64,000 nucleotides of DNA from Telopea speciosissima. Its lineage: Eukaryota > Streptophyta > Magnoliopsida > Proteales > Proteaceae. This document shows, one piece after another, positions 44,626 through 55,734 of the stretch. The position numbers were made by a program, and so were the translations under genes. Within the stretch, counting starts at the first letter, position 1; the number at the start of each line of letters is the position of its first letter. The notes under the pieces are model-generated. The model searched no databases, was not told the origin of the DNA, and worked only from the letters and a program-made list of their open reading frames with translations. The stretch is from NCBI RefSeq assembly GCF_018873765.1, contig NC_057925.1:46345010-46409009 (forward strand), written 5' to 3'.

Positions 44626-45204
44626 ATGGGACATCCTCGTAAGATGCATTGGCAGGCAGTGAAATGGATATTGTGCTACTTGAAGGGTACTACAGATATT
44701 GGCTTGGTGTATGGCAAGAATAGTGATTCCAGTGAACATATCATTGGTTTTGTTGATTCTGATTATGCTGGAGATCTGGATAGAAGAAGATCTCTAACAG
44801 GTTATGTTTTCACTCTCTCTGGTTGTGCCATTAGCTGGAAAGCAACATTACAATCTGTAGTTGCCTTGTCTACAACAGAAGCTGAGTACATGGCTGCAAC
44901 AGAGGCAGTGAAAGAAGCTTTGTGGCTGAGAGGTTTGGTTGGTGATCTGGGCTTGCAACAGGATCAGACTGTTGTGAATTGTAACAGTCAGAGTGACATA
45001 CATTTGACCAAAAATCAAATGTATCATGAAAGAACCAAGCATATTGATATTAAAGTTCATTTCATTCGAGATATAATTTCTCAAGGAGGAATCAAGGTGA
45101 AGAAGATTCCAACGGTAGAAAATCCAGCAGATATGATGACCAAGCATATTCCAGTAGTCAAGTTCAAGCATTGCTTGGACTTGATCGGTGTCAGTAGCAC
45201 GTGA
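44626..45204 (+). pseudogene. Copia RNase H
   Basis: Contains the RNase H pieces [39 protein letters not shown] and [16 protein letters not shown]. It ends normally 82 bases before the 3' LTR. It is separated from RT by one stop at 44599-44601. Confidence 0.92.
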
Positions 45205-45285
45205 GAGCCCCATTGGGGGCTGAGGTGGAGATAGCTCGAGAAGATTGATTTTAAGCATGAGAGAATTCAAGCCAAGGTGGAGATT

Positions 45286-45951
45286 TGTGATGTTGATGTG
45301 TCTTGAATTTAAAGTCAAAGGAGGGGAGCATGTTACGTATATGAAGGAAGAAAACTTCAAAGGAAGTTGGTGTTGTATCATTAAGATGGAGACAAAGTGT
45401 TTCTATCACATTAGTGATGGAGAAGGCAATGTTACTAAATTTAAAGAGGGATAGCACCGACCTGCCCATTTTGTCAAAGATGAGGCTGCACCTCTTATAT
45501 TTAGATTGCTTCATTTAACACATGACACACATGTGGCACCGTCCACGGACTTTGGAAAAAGGAGTTCCGTGATGATTTCTCCTTGTTTACTAGCACCCTT
45601 ACCTTGCCTATAAATAGAGCAAGGAATTTGAACTAAGGACACAACTCACCGGGTACAGAAAACCTAAGCATAGAATTACATAGAATTCTTGTAATATTTC
45701 TGTTTGAGAGATAGGAAGAATTCAGGGGGTGTATTTGGGCTTTGGGTTAGAGGAAGAGAGTGTTCTTGTATTCTCCAATTGGTCAACAGTGAAATCATTT
45801 AGCCGTCTTCACCCGTGGATGTAGGCTAAAAGCCGAACCACGTAAATCCCTGTGTTTCTTGTGTGTGTTTATTTTTGCGTCATTTTTCTCGTGCCATTAA
45901 GACCCGCACTTAGTAGGCAATTTCTGCAAAATCCCGATGTTATTCACAACA
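45286..45951 (+). repeat. 3' LTR of the full-length Copia element
   Basis: 666 bp, highly similar to the 5' LTR with scattered substitutions and the extra 17 bases. Confidence 0.93.
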
Positions 45952-46004
45952 CTTCTCACCGAAAAAATAGAAATAAAAAGTTAGTGAGAGGGTTTTCTAA
46001 GAAA

Positions 46005-46325
46005 GCAGCATAGATGAGCGCATCAATAAGGTGTTGTAAAATGATATCCTATGATGGAGGGCAACAAGGTCATTTCATATGAGAAAGAGAGATAGACACA
46101 AAGGTGCTAGTGTACCCTACCCCAGAGGCTCAGAGAACCTTTTCCTAAGAAGTAAGAGAGAGAGGGTTGTCTGAGCAAGCAACATAGATGAGCGCATCGA
46201 TGAGGTGTTGTAAAATGATATCCTACGACGAACGGCAGCAAGGTAATTTCACATGAGGAGGAGAGAGATAAGCATAGAGGTGCTAACGTACCCTACCCTA
46301 GTCACTCAGAGAACATTTTTTCCTT
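46005..46325. repeat. Two tandem MITE-like copies (family B)
   Basis: The units 46005-46145 and 46165-46325 share GATGAGCGCATC, GGTGTTGTAAAATGATATCC, GGTGCTA and TACCCTACCC and end AGAGAAC. A related piece lies at 7370-7475. Confidence 0.7.
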
Positions 46326-46374
46326 TTTTTATTGATGAGCTCTTGCCCTATTATTTTACTGGGCAAAAGAACGT

Positions 46375-46546
46375 TGCTTGGTCGTGTGATTCCTGCACCT
46401 AGAGATAGGAGCGTGTAAATTTACTATCCCACTCCTTGTGAAATAAAAAATCTCATCCATGTTGATGCCCCTGTGTGCACTCTCATTAGCCCCCACACTT
46501 GTGCAAGGCTACATGATCAAGCAACGATCTCTTACCCTATTTTATT

Positions 46547-46577
<31 letters not shown>

Positions 46578-46800
46578 ACTTAGGAAACCACTTTTAGATT
46601 TCCTTTACAATTAAAGGGAAAAAACACTAACTAATCGCGTCTCGTGTGGTTCCTAAGCCAAGACACAGGACTACGTACATTTATCGGTCAACCCTAGTGA
46701 AATGAAGAACCCCATTCAAACAGATCACAATGTGCACACTCTCATTGGCCCTCATGCCAGTGTAGGCGCTACACAACCAAACAACGATTTCTTGCCCATA
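46375..46800. repeat. Two MITE-like copies (family C) around a GA microsatellite
   Basis: Copies at 46375-46535 and 46617-46800 are separated by a GA run (46546-46573). They share a GATTCCT/GGTTCCT start, TGTGCACACTCTCATT, CCCTCATGCCAGTG and CAACGATTTCTTGCCC, and resemble 30770-30965. Confidence 0.65.
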
Positions 46801-47204
46801 ATTAAATCGTGGATGGGGAAGGAAGAATCGTTCTCCCTACAACTACTCTCTCATCCCCTCATATCTAATTAGGGTTTAGACCCTTGTGGCAAATACTTTC
46901 GTAACGATTAGACAACGAATGTAAGAGGGAGAACTTCTCTCAATATCACTACAAGGGTTCTCAACCCTAATTCTCACAACACAAAAAGAAGAGTCTCATG
47001 TAGTGATTACTGAGTGAAGATCTCCTCTTGCATTTGCTGGGCAATCGTTTCAAATATATTTTTTTTTTATTGTACTGTCTATACAAGGATTGAATTAATT
47101 GTATTAATTTTAATTTTTCGCTGCATTTTTTAACCTATTTCAACAAATGTAATCTCGGCTTACTCTTATTCTAGCCCCTTTGGTTTTGTTGCATAAAAAT
47201 TGAA
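46801..47204. other. Spacer, no gene seen
   Basis: Nothing coding. TGTAATCTCGGCTTACTCTT (47149 on) recurs with one change at 47221 on, a small local duplication. Confidence 0.45.
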
Positions 47205-47221
47205 CCCAAATATTGAAGATT

Positions 47222-47472
47222 GTAATCTCAGCTTACTCTTATTCTAGCCCCTTTAGAAGTTGTGTTTTTGCCCACCATGTGAGGGAGATAAACTCTTGTG
47301 CTGATTTCTTGGCTGGGTTCCTAACCTCATGCCAAGAGATCCATTTATGTACCACCAGTCTTCCACCTGCTCTCTCTCGTCTTATAAGGGAGGATGCAGC
47401 TGGAAAGACCTATTACCGCATGTAAATTTCCCCCTTATTTAATATAAAGCTCCTTTCCTCCAAAAAAAAACA
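47222..47472 (+). mobile_element. 5'-truncated L1-type LINE tail
   Basis: Encodes HHVREINSCADFLAGFLTSC, the C-terminal RNase H-like end of plant L1 ORF2, a stop at 47423, a short 3' UTR with TTAATATAAAGC and a poly(A) of about 9. Only the last 60 codons remain. Confidence 0.8.
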
Positions 47473-47834
47473 ATAGAGATGCAAATGGATCAAATACGAA
47501 TTGGATGTAATCGGATCTGGATATTTCCTAACTGGATACAAATATCCCTAAACGGATGGATGCGAATTGAATTCGGATTTTCGACTATCTATTTGCATCC
47601 CTGACTTCTGTAACCCAGACCTTCCTCCCCCTACCGGAATCAATCTACTCTCAATCCATGCCTCTCAATTGTCTTAGTTTCATGATTCTCATTTCCTAAT
47701 TCTTAGAACATGTTAAATCTTCAAAAACCCTCAAGTTCATTAGCTACTTAATTTTTAATATTAGTTGGAGATCTATTTGGATCCGATAATTCTTTTTTTG
47801 AATTATTCAAATTCAAATCTAGAATCCAAAAGTG
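47473..47834. other. Spacer, no gene seen
   Basis: Repeats of GGATCTGGATATTTCC-like text near 47500-47600 suggest a decayed repeat. No exon. Confidence 0.35.
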
Positions 47835-47839
47835 GATAC

Positions 47840-48104
47840 TATTACCATATGTATTGTCATACTGATCTAGTGACTAGGATAATTGATTTTGTATTGATCT
47901 AGTGACTAGGATAATTGATTTTATACTGATCTAGTGACTAGGATGATTGAGATAATTGATTCTCCATAGCTTGATCTTAGGATTTATTTTGGATGATTGA
48001 CCCATGTAATCTCTTGTATATATTTACATCTTCACATCAATGGTATGCAGCTATTCCATTCAAACTTCATATTCTTAGCATCCATACCACATACGATTCT
48101 AACA
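47840..48104 (+). repeat. 5' LTR of the gag-deleted Copia element
   Basis: 265 bp, starting TATTACC and ending CTAACA. It holds three tandem units of CTGATCTAGTGACTAGGAT (47863-47945), where the 3' LTR has two. Confidence 0.88.
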
Positions 48105-48146
48105 GCTTAATAAGATTTTGGGCATTTTTTCAATTGCACTCCACCA

Positions 48147-48604
48147 TGCCAGACGATGCTGCCTCTTCCAATGAAGTTGCTGCTTCTCCCATCTCATCGG
48201 CCATCTCTACAGGTTTACCTATTTCGACCACGGGGTCTACGTTGTCTGCCGACCAGATTCAACAACTTCTAGCATTGCTCCCTGTTGGTAATTCTCATCC
48301 TCTAGAACACATTGCAGGTAAGATTTGTATCAATTCTTCATTTGGAACCGCCCCATGGATCATTGATTCTGGGACAACCGATCACATTTGTTCAGATTTG
48401 AACCTTTTTTCTCATGTTTCCATTCCTTCTACTGCACTGCCCATTACATTGCCTAATGGCACACACACACACCAGTTGCTAAGATTGGTTTTGTTCGTTT
48501 ATCTTCCTCTCCAACTCTTGAGAATGTTCTCTATGTTCCAAGTTTCAATTACAATTTGCTTTCCATTCCTAAATTCACAGCTAGTAATTGTTGTGAGGTG
48601 CTAA
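48147..48604 (+). pseudogene. Copia gag remnant and protease
   Basis: The ATG at 48147 starts a short Ser-rich stretch (MPDDAASSNEVAAS), then leads into the protease WIIDSGTTDHICSDLNLF with the catalytic D-S-G intact. No capsid domain and no CCHC knuckle come before it. A frame shift follows at about 48470. Confidence 0.85.
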
Positions 48605-48687
48605 TTTTGCAATTTTCTTGTACTTTTCAAGACCCACATTCGAAGACGATTATTGCGAGGGGTAAACGACACTAAGATCTCTATTTC

Positions 48688-49590
48688 TTGGACATTCACG
48701 GTCCTTCTGTTGCTGCTGCCGATCACTCAAAATTTGACCTTTGGCATTGTCGCCTAGGTCACCTTGGTTCTTCCATTGTACCTTCTTTAAAGCCTTTGGA
48801 CTCTACAATAAATTTTCATAAAGATTGTTTATGTACTATTTGCCCTTTGACCAAACATACTCGTTTATCATTTCCAAGCAGTTCTATTTCCACAAAATTT
48901 TGTTTTGATATGTTACACCTTGACGTTTGGGGACCATATCGGACTCCCACCTTATCTGGTGCACGTTTTTTCTTAACCATTGTCGATGATTTTTTGAGAT
49001 CAACTTGGGTTTATCTTATGCAAAACAAGGCTGAAGTTCCCCTATTAGTTTAGTCCTTCTTTTCCATGGTTGCTACACAATTTGGGGTTCACATTAAGAC
49101 CTTTCGGTCTGATCAAGGCAAAGAATTTTTGAATCATCCCACCTTTCAACATTTACAATCTTTGGGGGTCCTCCACCAGTTTAGTTGTGTTGCCACACCC
49201 TAACAAAATGGTGTGGTGGAACGCAAGCACTGCCATCTTCTCACTGTGGCTTGTGCTTTGCGCTTTCAGGCCAATTTACCCATCAAATTTTGGGGAGAAT
49301 ATGTCTTAACAGCTACCTATCTAATCAATCGATTACCCACCTCGGTCTTACATGGAAAAACACCATATGAATTACTTTTTGGGAAATAGCCAAAATTTGC
49401 ACATCTCAGGGTTTTTGAATGTCTGTGTTTTGCTAGAAACACTTCTCCTGCACACGAATTTAACAAACGTGCCACCCTGGGAGTCTTTATTGGTTACCCA
49501 TTCGGTCAAAAGGGATATCGTGTCTATAACCTTGAATCCGGCAAAATTTTAGTTTCTCGTGATGTTACTTTCCTTTCCTTTTCATAATAA
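48688..49590 (+). pseudogene. Copia integrase, several stops
   Basis: The zinc region WHCRLGHLGSSIVPSL with CTICPLTKHTRLSF, then the core HLDVWGPYRTPTLSGARFFLTIVDDF, FRSDQGKEFLNH and QNGVVERKH in changing frames. Stops lie near 49053, 49203 and 49389. Confidence 0.88.
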
Positions 49591-50029
49591 TTCAGATTCC
49601 ACAGACCATCCGGTGCGCCCTTTAATATCCGTTGGCAATGAGGAGGATGAGGTTTTAGTCCAATAGCCATCGAGCTCCCTACCACTCCTCCTGTTGCCAA
49701 TTCTAGCCAGCCACCACAACCACCATCACCACCACCACCCGCCACCACCCACCCTTTACCACCCACTGACACTTCACTTCTACCCGCCCATACTAGGCCG
49801 CAGAGCACTAGAACCAAACCTCGATATCTCAATGATTACCAATGTTCGTTTACACACTCGCAATTACCGTCTCCGACGCCGGCCCAAGGTACTTCTCATC
49901 CGATTCATTCTTATTTACAATATCATCGTTTTTCTCCCAAACACATTTCTTTTCTTTCCTCTCTGGTTAATACAACAGAACCTGCCACATTTATTGAGGC
50001 AATGAAGTACCCACAGTGGCATCATGCAA

Positions 50030-50720
50030 TGAAGGCAAAAATTTTGGCTCTATCTGAAAATTAGACATGGTCCCTGGTCCCTTTACCGCCTGGCAAGAAA
50101 CCCATCGGGTCGAAATGGGTATACAAGATCAAACGACGTTCTAATGGCTCTATCGAACGCTACAAAGCTCGCCTCGTAGCTAAAGGTTATAACCAAGTGG
50201 AAGGAATTGATTACACCGACACCTATGCACCGGTTGCGAAACTTGTGACGGTTCGCACCCTCATTGCCTTAGCAGCTGTGAAAGGCTGGATCCTCCACCA
50301 AATGGACGTTCACAATGCATTCTTGCATGGGGACCTCAATGAGGATGTCTACATGATGCCTCCCCCTGGTTATCGTCGCAAGGGGGAGACACTTGTTTGC
50401 AAGCTACAGAAATCCCTATATGGTTTAAAACAGGCGTCGCACCAATGGTTTTCCAAGTTTTCCACGGCACTCCTCAAATTTGGATTTTCCCAATCCAAGG
50501 CAGATAATTCTTTGTTTATATTGAGTAACCACAACAACAATGTCTATATTGTGCTTTATGTAGATGACATTATCATCACTGGCACAGATAGCAACTTGAT
50601 TGACACAGTCAAAAAGTTTCTGTTCAATAATTTTCACATCAAGGACCTTGGCCCCTTAAAGTTTTTTTTTTTGGCATTGAAGTCGCCAGAGCAGCCAAGG
50701 GCATCTATCTTTTATAGCGG
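50030..50720 (+). pseudogene. Copia reverse transcriptase
   Basis: [59 protein letters not shown] and [11 protein letters not shown] with the YVDD site intact. A frame change follows at the T-run near 50665 (LGPLKFFF). Confidence 0.92.
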
Positions 50721-50729
50721 AAATATGTA

Positions 50730-51515
50730 TTGGATATTCTTCAAGATAGTGGCTTTACTGGAACTCGCCCGGCTGACACTCCCATGGAGCTCAACTTACG
50801 CCTCACTGATTCCGAGGGTGAGCTCCTTTCTGACCCAGCACCTTATCGCAGGCTCGTTGGGCGACTGATATACCTCACTGTCACACGGCCATACATTACA
50901 CACACTGTCAATATACTCAGTCAATTCCTGCATGCTCCTTGTCAGCTACATTTGGATGCAGCTCACAGATTGCTACATTTTTTTAAAGCTACCCTTGGGC
51001 AGGGGATTTTTTTCTCCGCTAATGCCGAGCTCAATGTTAGTGGGTATTGTGACTCGGACTGGGCTACTTGCCCCATCACCCGGCGCTCCATGACAGGCTA
51101 CTGCATCTTCCTTGGATCGGGCCCAATTTCTTAGAAGACCAAGAAATAAACCACTATTTCTCGATCTTCTGCAGAGGCCGAATATAGAGCCATGGCGGTT
51201 GCCACATGTGAGCTTATCTGGATATCCTACCTTTTGCATGATTTGGGTATCGATATTAAATTATCGATCCCGTTGTATTGTGATAATCAGGCCGCGATCC
51301 ACATCGCCTCAAATCCTGTGGTTCATGAACGCACGAAGCATATCGAGATTGACTGCCATATCATTCGTGACAAACTACAACAGGGCTTCCTACGATCGGC
51401 CAAGATTCCCAGCTCCGACCAAATTGCAGATCTTTTTACAAAATCCCTTAGTAAGGAACCATTCAAAGGTATTGCTTCCAAGTTAGGCATTTATGACGTA
51501 CACGCTCCAACTTGA
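50730..51515 (+). pseudogene. Copia RT end and RNase H
   Basis: YLTVTRPYITHTVNILSQF, then RNase H with YCDSDWATCPITRRSMTGYC, a stop near 51132, and (in another frame) [30 protein letters not shown]. Confidence 0.9.
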
Positions 51516-51522
51516 GGGGGAG

Positions 51523-51756
51523 TATTACCATATGTATTTTCATACTGATCTAGTGACTAGGATAATTGATTTTGTACTGATCTAGTGACTAGGATGATTG
51601 AGATAATTGATTCTCCATAGCTTGATCTTAGGATTTATTTTGGGTGATTGACCCATATAATCTATTGTATGTATTTGCATCTTCACATCAATGGTATGCA
51701 AGCTATTCCATTCAAACTTCATATTCTTAGCATCCATACCACATACGATTCTAATA
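51523..51756 (+). repeat. 3' LTR of the gag-deleted Copia element
   Basis: 234 bp, starting TATTACC and ending CTAATA. It has two tandem CTGATCTAGTGACTAGGAT units. Confidence 0.88.
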
Positions 51757-51761
51757 GATAC

Positions 51762-53028
51762 CAATGCCCCTAAAGTAATGCAAATCGAATTCAAATTTTT
51801 AAATATCCGTTTATGTCCCTAGAAAACAGAACCTATGTTTTTTCTTCCCCCTTATTTAAAGCTAATTTTTCTTTTCTTGGCTTCCAAGCATAGACTTTAG
51901 GGTTTGATTCTGATTTTTTCCTAAGAGAGAGAGAGGAAATGGGCTTTATTGATTTCTTAATGATTCTGAACCAAAAAAAAAAAAGATTTCTTGATGATTG
52001 CAATGGAGAATCTTCTTTAAAAATAGAAGGCTGTGAAGGTGAAGAGTGCATCTTAAGAACAGAGGAATCACAATTGCTTCTCTGAGCCTAGTAAGCCTTT
52101 GTTCCCCCTTTGCCAAGCTTGTTTCTTATTGAGCTTATCTGTAGAAGCTCTTTTTTCACCTCATAGCATCTCGTCTCCTTCCTGCATTTCTCTTTTCCAG
52201 GGCATTCAGACCCTCTGAATCATATACTAAGTTCTGCTACAAGATATCGTATCCTACAATCCATTAAGCGCTACATCCAATGGTCAACTTTTGCTATAAG
52301 ATGTCGTATCACGGTACTCTCTCTCTTCCTCTCCCATAAATCACAGAGCTACCCATCACTCTTGCTCTCTTCATTTCCTTCTCCGAACTTCAAATGGATG
52401 GGGAGAAAGCCTTAAAGCTTCTTTCTTCAAGGTCATGATGGAGGATTTCACCACTAAACTTGTAAGTAATGGTGAACCTTTTGCAACATTCATTGAGCTT
52501 TAGCTGCTTTTTTGCTACTTACAGAGAGATGTTAGGAGCTATATCTTCATTGTTTTTCGTTATTGTTTCTCTTATATTCCTCTTTTTTAACTCCTTCAAA
52601 GTAGTTGATCTCTCAAACAGGGGTAGTTGTTTTTCTGGGTTTTCCCAATATATTCTGAATTTCTCTTTCCCTTGACTTGTTTTGAAGTAGAAACTGCCAC
52701 TAGAGCAAAACATGAGTCGACAGAAATTTTTGAGAGAATGATTTCTTGTTTTGATTGTGCATAGATCACAGGAAATAAAAGAACAGAACATTCCACTCAA
52801 TGTTGATCAAAGGATAGACATGATTAGATTCCATGTCTATAAACTTCCATGTTTAGCATGTCAAGATTCCATAACTGAGTGCAATGTTCTAGGATGGTCA
52901 AATTGCACATTTGATGAGCTATCAAATGGTCTTTGAAGATATGTAGGGAGGCCTTGACAGTGAAGTTGTAAGATTTTTTTCTAATATCTCATTGGTTGGC
53001 CCAATTGACCAAGTATCTCAAACGGTCA
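51762..53028. other. Spacer, no gene seen
   Basis: Short open frames at 52469-52675 and 52751-52936 have no recognisable domain. Nothing else is supported. Confidence 0.4.
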
Positions 53029-53446
53029 TGTTAGTTGCAGTTTGGATTTAAAGTTTCCTATCTTTTAAGGAATCCCTATTTATTATGGATTAACACGTTA
53101 TGGGATAAGTCATACTCCCACTATTCGTTAATATCTAGCCGTTATGGGAGGCTAGATATTAACTATTTAATAGGGAGACCTAGGTCCCCTCTCTACCTTT
53201 AATGCACACTCATTCCCATTGACGAGTGAGCATACGGCTAAGGCAAGGGAGAGAAACCTAACTCCATTAAAGTCTTAAGTAAAGGGACTCAGGCGCATCA
53301 ATGACTTCATCCAACTCTATCAGATCGTTGGTGAACGGTATTTATCTCCTACCTGTTTATATTTGTGATTCATGAATGTTTATGGCAAGATCCTATTTAC
53401 ATGGTGAGGTTATATGAGAATTAGTACCTACATTTGGTATCAGAGC
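53029..53446 (+). mobile_element. LTR plus primer-binding site of a lost retrotransposon
   Basis: A 404-bp LTR candidate, TGTTAGTTGC...GTACCTACA (53029-53432), is followed by TGGTATCAGAGC (53435-53446), a tRNA-Met-type primer-binding site. An internal inverted repeat (TTAATATCTAGCC / GGCTAGATATTAA, 53131-53164) is present. No second LTR or genes are found downstream. Confidence 0.65.
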
Positions 53447-54230
53447 ATAGGTTATGCCATGCGTTCTTGAATCACATGTTTATTTTGTTTTAGTGGTGTA
53501 TGTGATAACCATGCTATCGGTTATATTCATTAAGTTCTTCAAAACTGTTGAAATCGTATGTATATTTTGCACCATGAGTATACCATTATCAACAAGGTTT
53601 TGCATACTGGATACTTGAATCGATTTTTGGATCAAAATTTTTATTTTATTTTCTCTACCCAATGCTGCGTACTAGGCACTACGATTAAAAAAAAAAAAAT
53701 TTCGAAGGCAGCCATGGCCACCATGAATCGGCAGCCAAGGCTGCCATAACTATGATGAGGTGTAGATAAAAAAAACATAAAATTCTGCAACTCTAACTGA
53801 ATGAGAAAGAAAGAGTTTTTTTTTTTTTTTTTAAATTTTAGATCGTTTTTCCAGTGAATGAATCCGACATTAAGCCCGCCGGAGTTTCACAGCCGGAGCA
53901 CCTCGACTGAGGCCGCAATATGCGCCTAATTTTTCGACCACGACTCTGTTCGTTGAGTCATGGATGGAAGTTGAAGAAGAGGATTTTACCTATCTTTTCC
54001 TAATTTGTTTGGGACCTTTAGGTCCATTATGTTTAAATTATGGGTTGTTATTAGCGTAACAAGGGTGGGTTACTTTTCCAAATGTAACAAAAAGGTGAAA
54101 AGACTATTATACAATAAAAAATAAAACAAATAAGTATCATTGAGTAGGATAATTTGGACATTTCATTCTTTTATTAAAATCTCCTATTTATAATGTAAAA
54201 CGATATTTTAAAAGGATATTTCTGTCATTT
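53447..54230. other. Possible internal remains of the same element, non-coding
   Basis: No intact frame. GCAGCCATGGCCACCATG and GGCAGCCAAGGCTGCC are short palindromic pieces (53707-53746). Poly-T at 53817-53832. Confidence 0.35.
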
Positions 54231-54540
54231 AACAACTACCTCTCTAATACACGATTGCAAACCGTTTTCTGTTTGCCTCTTTCCCGCAAATCTCTCCTCT
54301 CTCACGCAGGTGCTTCTCACTCGATCGCCTGCCGGAGAAGCCGCCGGAGAACCTAGACTCACCCCGCTGTGGAAGAATTCGAGTGAGAAGGCACCACAAA
54401 AGCCATAACTTGATCGCCGCCTGCCTCTCTCACGGTCTCCTTTCTCAACAGTCTGGAGCACCCCCACCTCTCCTGGCAAGGTTTCAATTCCTTTTTTCTC
54501 TCCACTCTTCTCTCTCTTTCTTAAGAGGTCTGTGGTTGTT
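54231..54540 (+). other. GC-richer segment, possible first exon of an unidentified gene
   Basis: The segment is clearly richer in GC than its surroundings, contains GCCGGAGAAGCCGCCGGAGA and runs into CTGGCAAGGTTTC, a donor-like site, then T-rich sequence. It looks like a 5' UTR or first exon, but I recognise no protein and no downstream exon that joins to it. Confidence 0.35.
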
Positions 54541-55451
54541 GATGGTAAGATGTTTCCCCCTTTTTTTTTTTCCTTTTTTTTTTGTTTTTCCTCTTCTTTC
54601 TCGTTCTCATCAGGTGTTTTCCATTCCTCTTGATTTTTTCGTTTATTTGAAATTCACAAGCTGTAACCTGTTCTATATGGGGCATAATTATTTACTCATG
54701 TCATCATTCTGCTTAGCACAGTAGATCTTTACAGTTGTGCCATTGTTTTATATGTTGTTTTTTCATGAATGCTTGTTGCAATTACCTGATGCTTTTAATA
54801 TGTAAAATATGAACTCCACAGTTCCGTTCTTTCCTATGTTCCAACCCCCCACCCTTCCTTTGGATTTTAAACTACACAATTATCTGATGCTTTTAATTTA
54901 TAAAATTCACTTCTGGTAGTAGGGATGAAATAGAAAACTGCCGTGTGACTAAAATTCAATTCTCATACTCCAAATGTAGTGTTTAGTACTAGCAAGTAAA
55001 CCAGCAAAGATAGATTTCTTGTTATAAGGGGTGTGATTGTTGGTCTTCTCAGATTTCAGAAAACAGCAGCATGTGAATAACAGTGATATACTAGGAGCCT
55101 CAAACTGGAATTAAAGTCTCAGGTATATATCAGAATAGACTAGATTAGACTTAATGACAGAAAGAGATGAGAAACAAAACTCGGAATCAGATGGTCCTAA
55201 CAGAAACAGAGCAGATTTTGAAACAAAAGGAAAGCATTGGATATGGAGCTTAGGACCATAAATTCTGACCTGTGTTGTAGCTCATTGATATGGATTATTA
55301 AGAACAGTAAGGTAGAAGAAACAGAAGGAGAAACTTGCAGATATCCACCCAATTCCTTTGAGAGATCCACTGCTAAAGGTAGAAGAAACAGAACAACAGT
55401 TCTTATTCATCAGGAATCATATGCCTCAACAGTAACTGTGCACCAATTCTG

Positions 55452-55679
55452 AAATTCCCCTTGTAATTTAGTTCTATCCTGATTTAATGGAGTTGGAGTA
55501 GCACTCCCTCCTAATAACAAAGGCACTCCACTTGAGGTAAGTATTGGAAGCAACAATTGTAAAATTTCCCTTGTAATTTAGTTCTATCTTGATTTAATGG
55601 AGTTTGAGTAGCACTCCCTCGTAATTACAAAGGCACTCCACTTGAGGTAAGTATTGGAAGCAACAATTGTAAAATTTCC
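55452..55679. repeat. 110-bp tandem duplication
   Basis: Two adjacent copies share CTTGTAATTTAGTTCTATC, GAGTAGCACTCCCTC and CACTCCACTTGAGGTAAGTA. Each ends in a GAG-GTAAGT donor-like sequence. The copies differ at a few bases. Confidence 0.85.
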
Positions 55680-55734
55680 AAGAAATGGGCAAGAAAACAA
55701 TGGAGAAAAAATCATATTTCTTTGGATTCTTTTA

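Larger units (their letters stand above)
40603..45951 (+). mobile_element. Copia retrotransposon, full length with both LTRs
   Basis: LTRs 40603-41251 and 45286-45951 start TGTGATGTTG and end CACAACA. The target duplication CTTCT is perfect (40598-40602, 45952-45956). Inside are a tRNA-Met-type primer-binding site, gag, protease, integrase, RT and RNase H in Copia order, then a purine-rich AAGGTGGAGATT before the 3' LTR. Several stops make it inactive, but all domains are present. Tork-like affinity is my guess from gag and protease text. Confidence 0.95.
47840..51756 (+). mobile_element. Copia retrotransposon with most of gag deleted
   Basis: LTRs 47840-48104 and 51523-51756 and a perfect duplication GATAC (47835-47839, 51757-51761) define the element. 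Genes run protease, integrase, RT, RNase H with a purine tract (TTGAGGGGGAG) before the 3' LTR. The gag capsid and zinc-knuckle parts are absent: only about 100 codons precede the protease. Many stops break pol. Retrofit/Ale-like affinity is inferred from the RT. Confidence 0.92.

Noticed and set aside
53029..53446. Pararetrovirus (caulimovirid) remnant suggested by a tRNA-Met primer site
   Set aside because: No movement protein, coat protein or RT text follows, and an LTR start (TGTTAG) and end (CTACA) fit a retrotransposon better.
54383..54724. 113-codon open frame
   Set aside because: It begins at a GTG, is hydrophobic by T-rich composition in its second half and matches no family. The first part may be a real exon, but not this frame as a protein.
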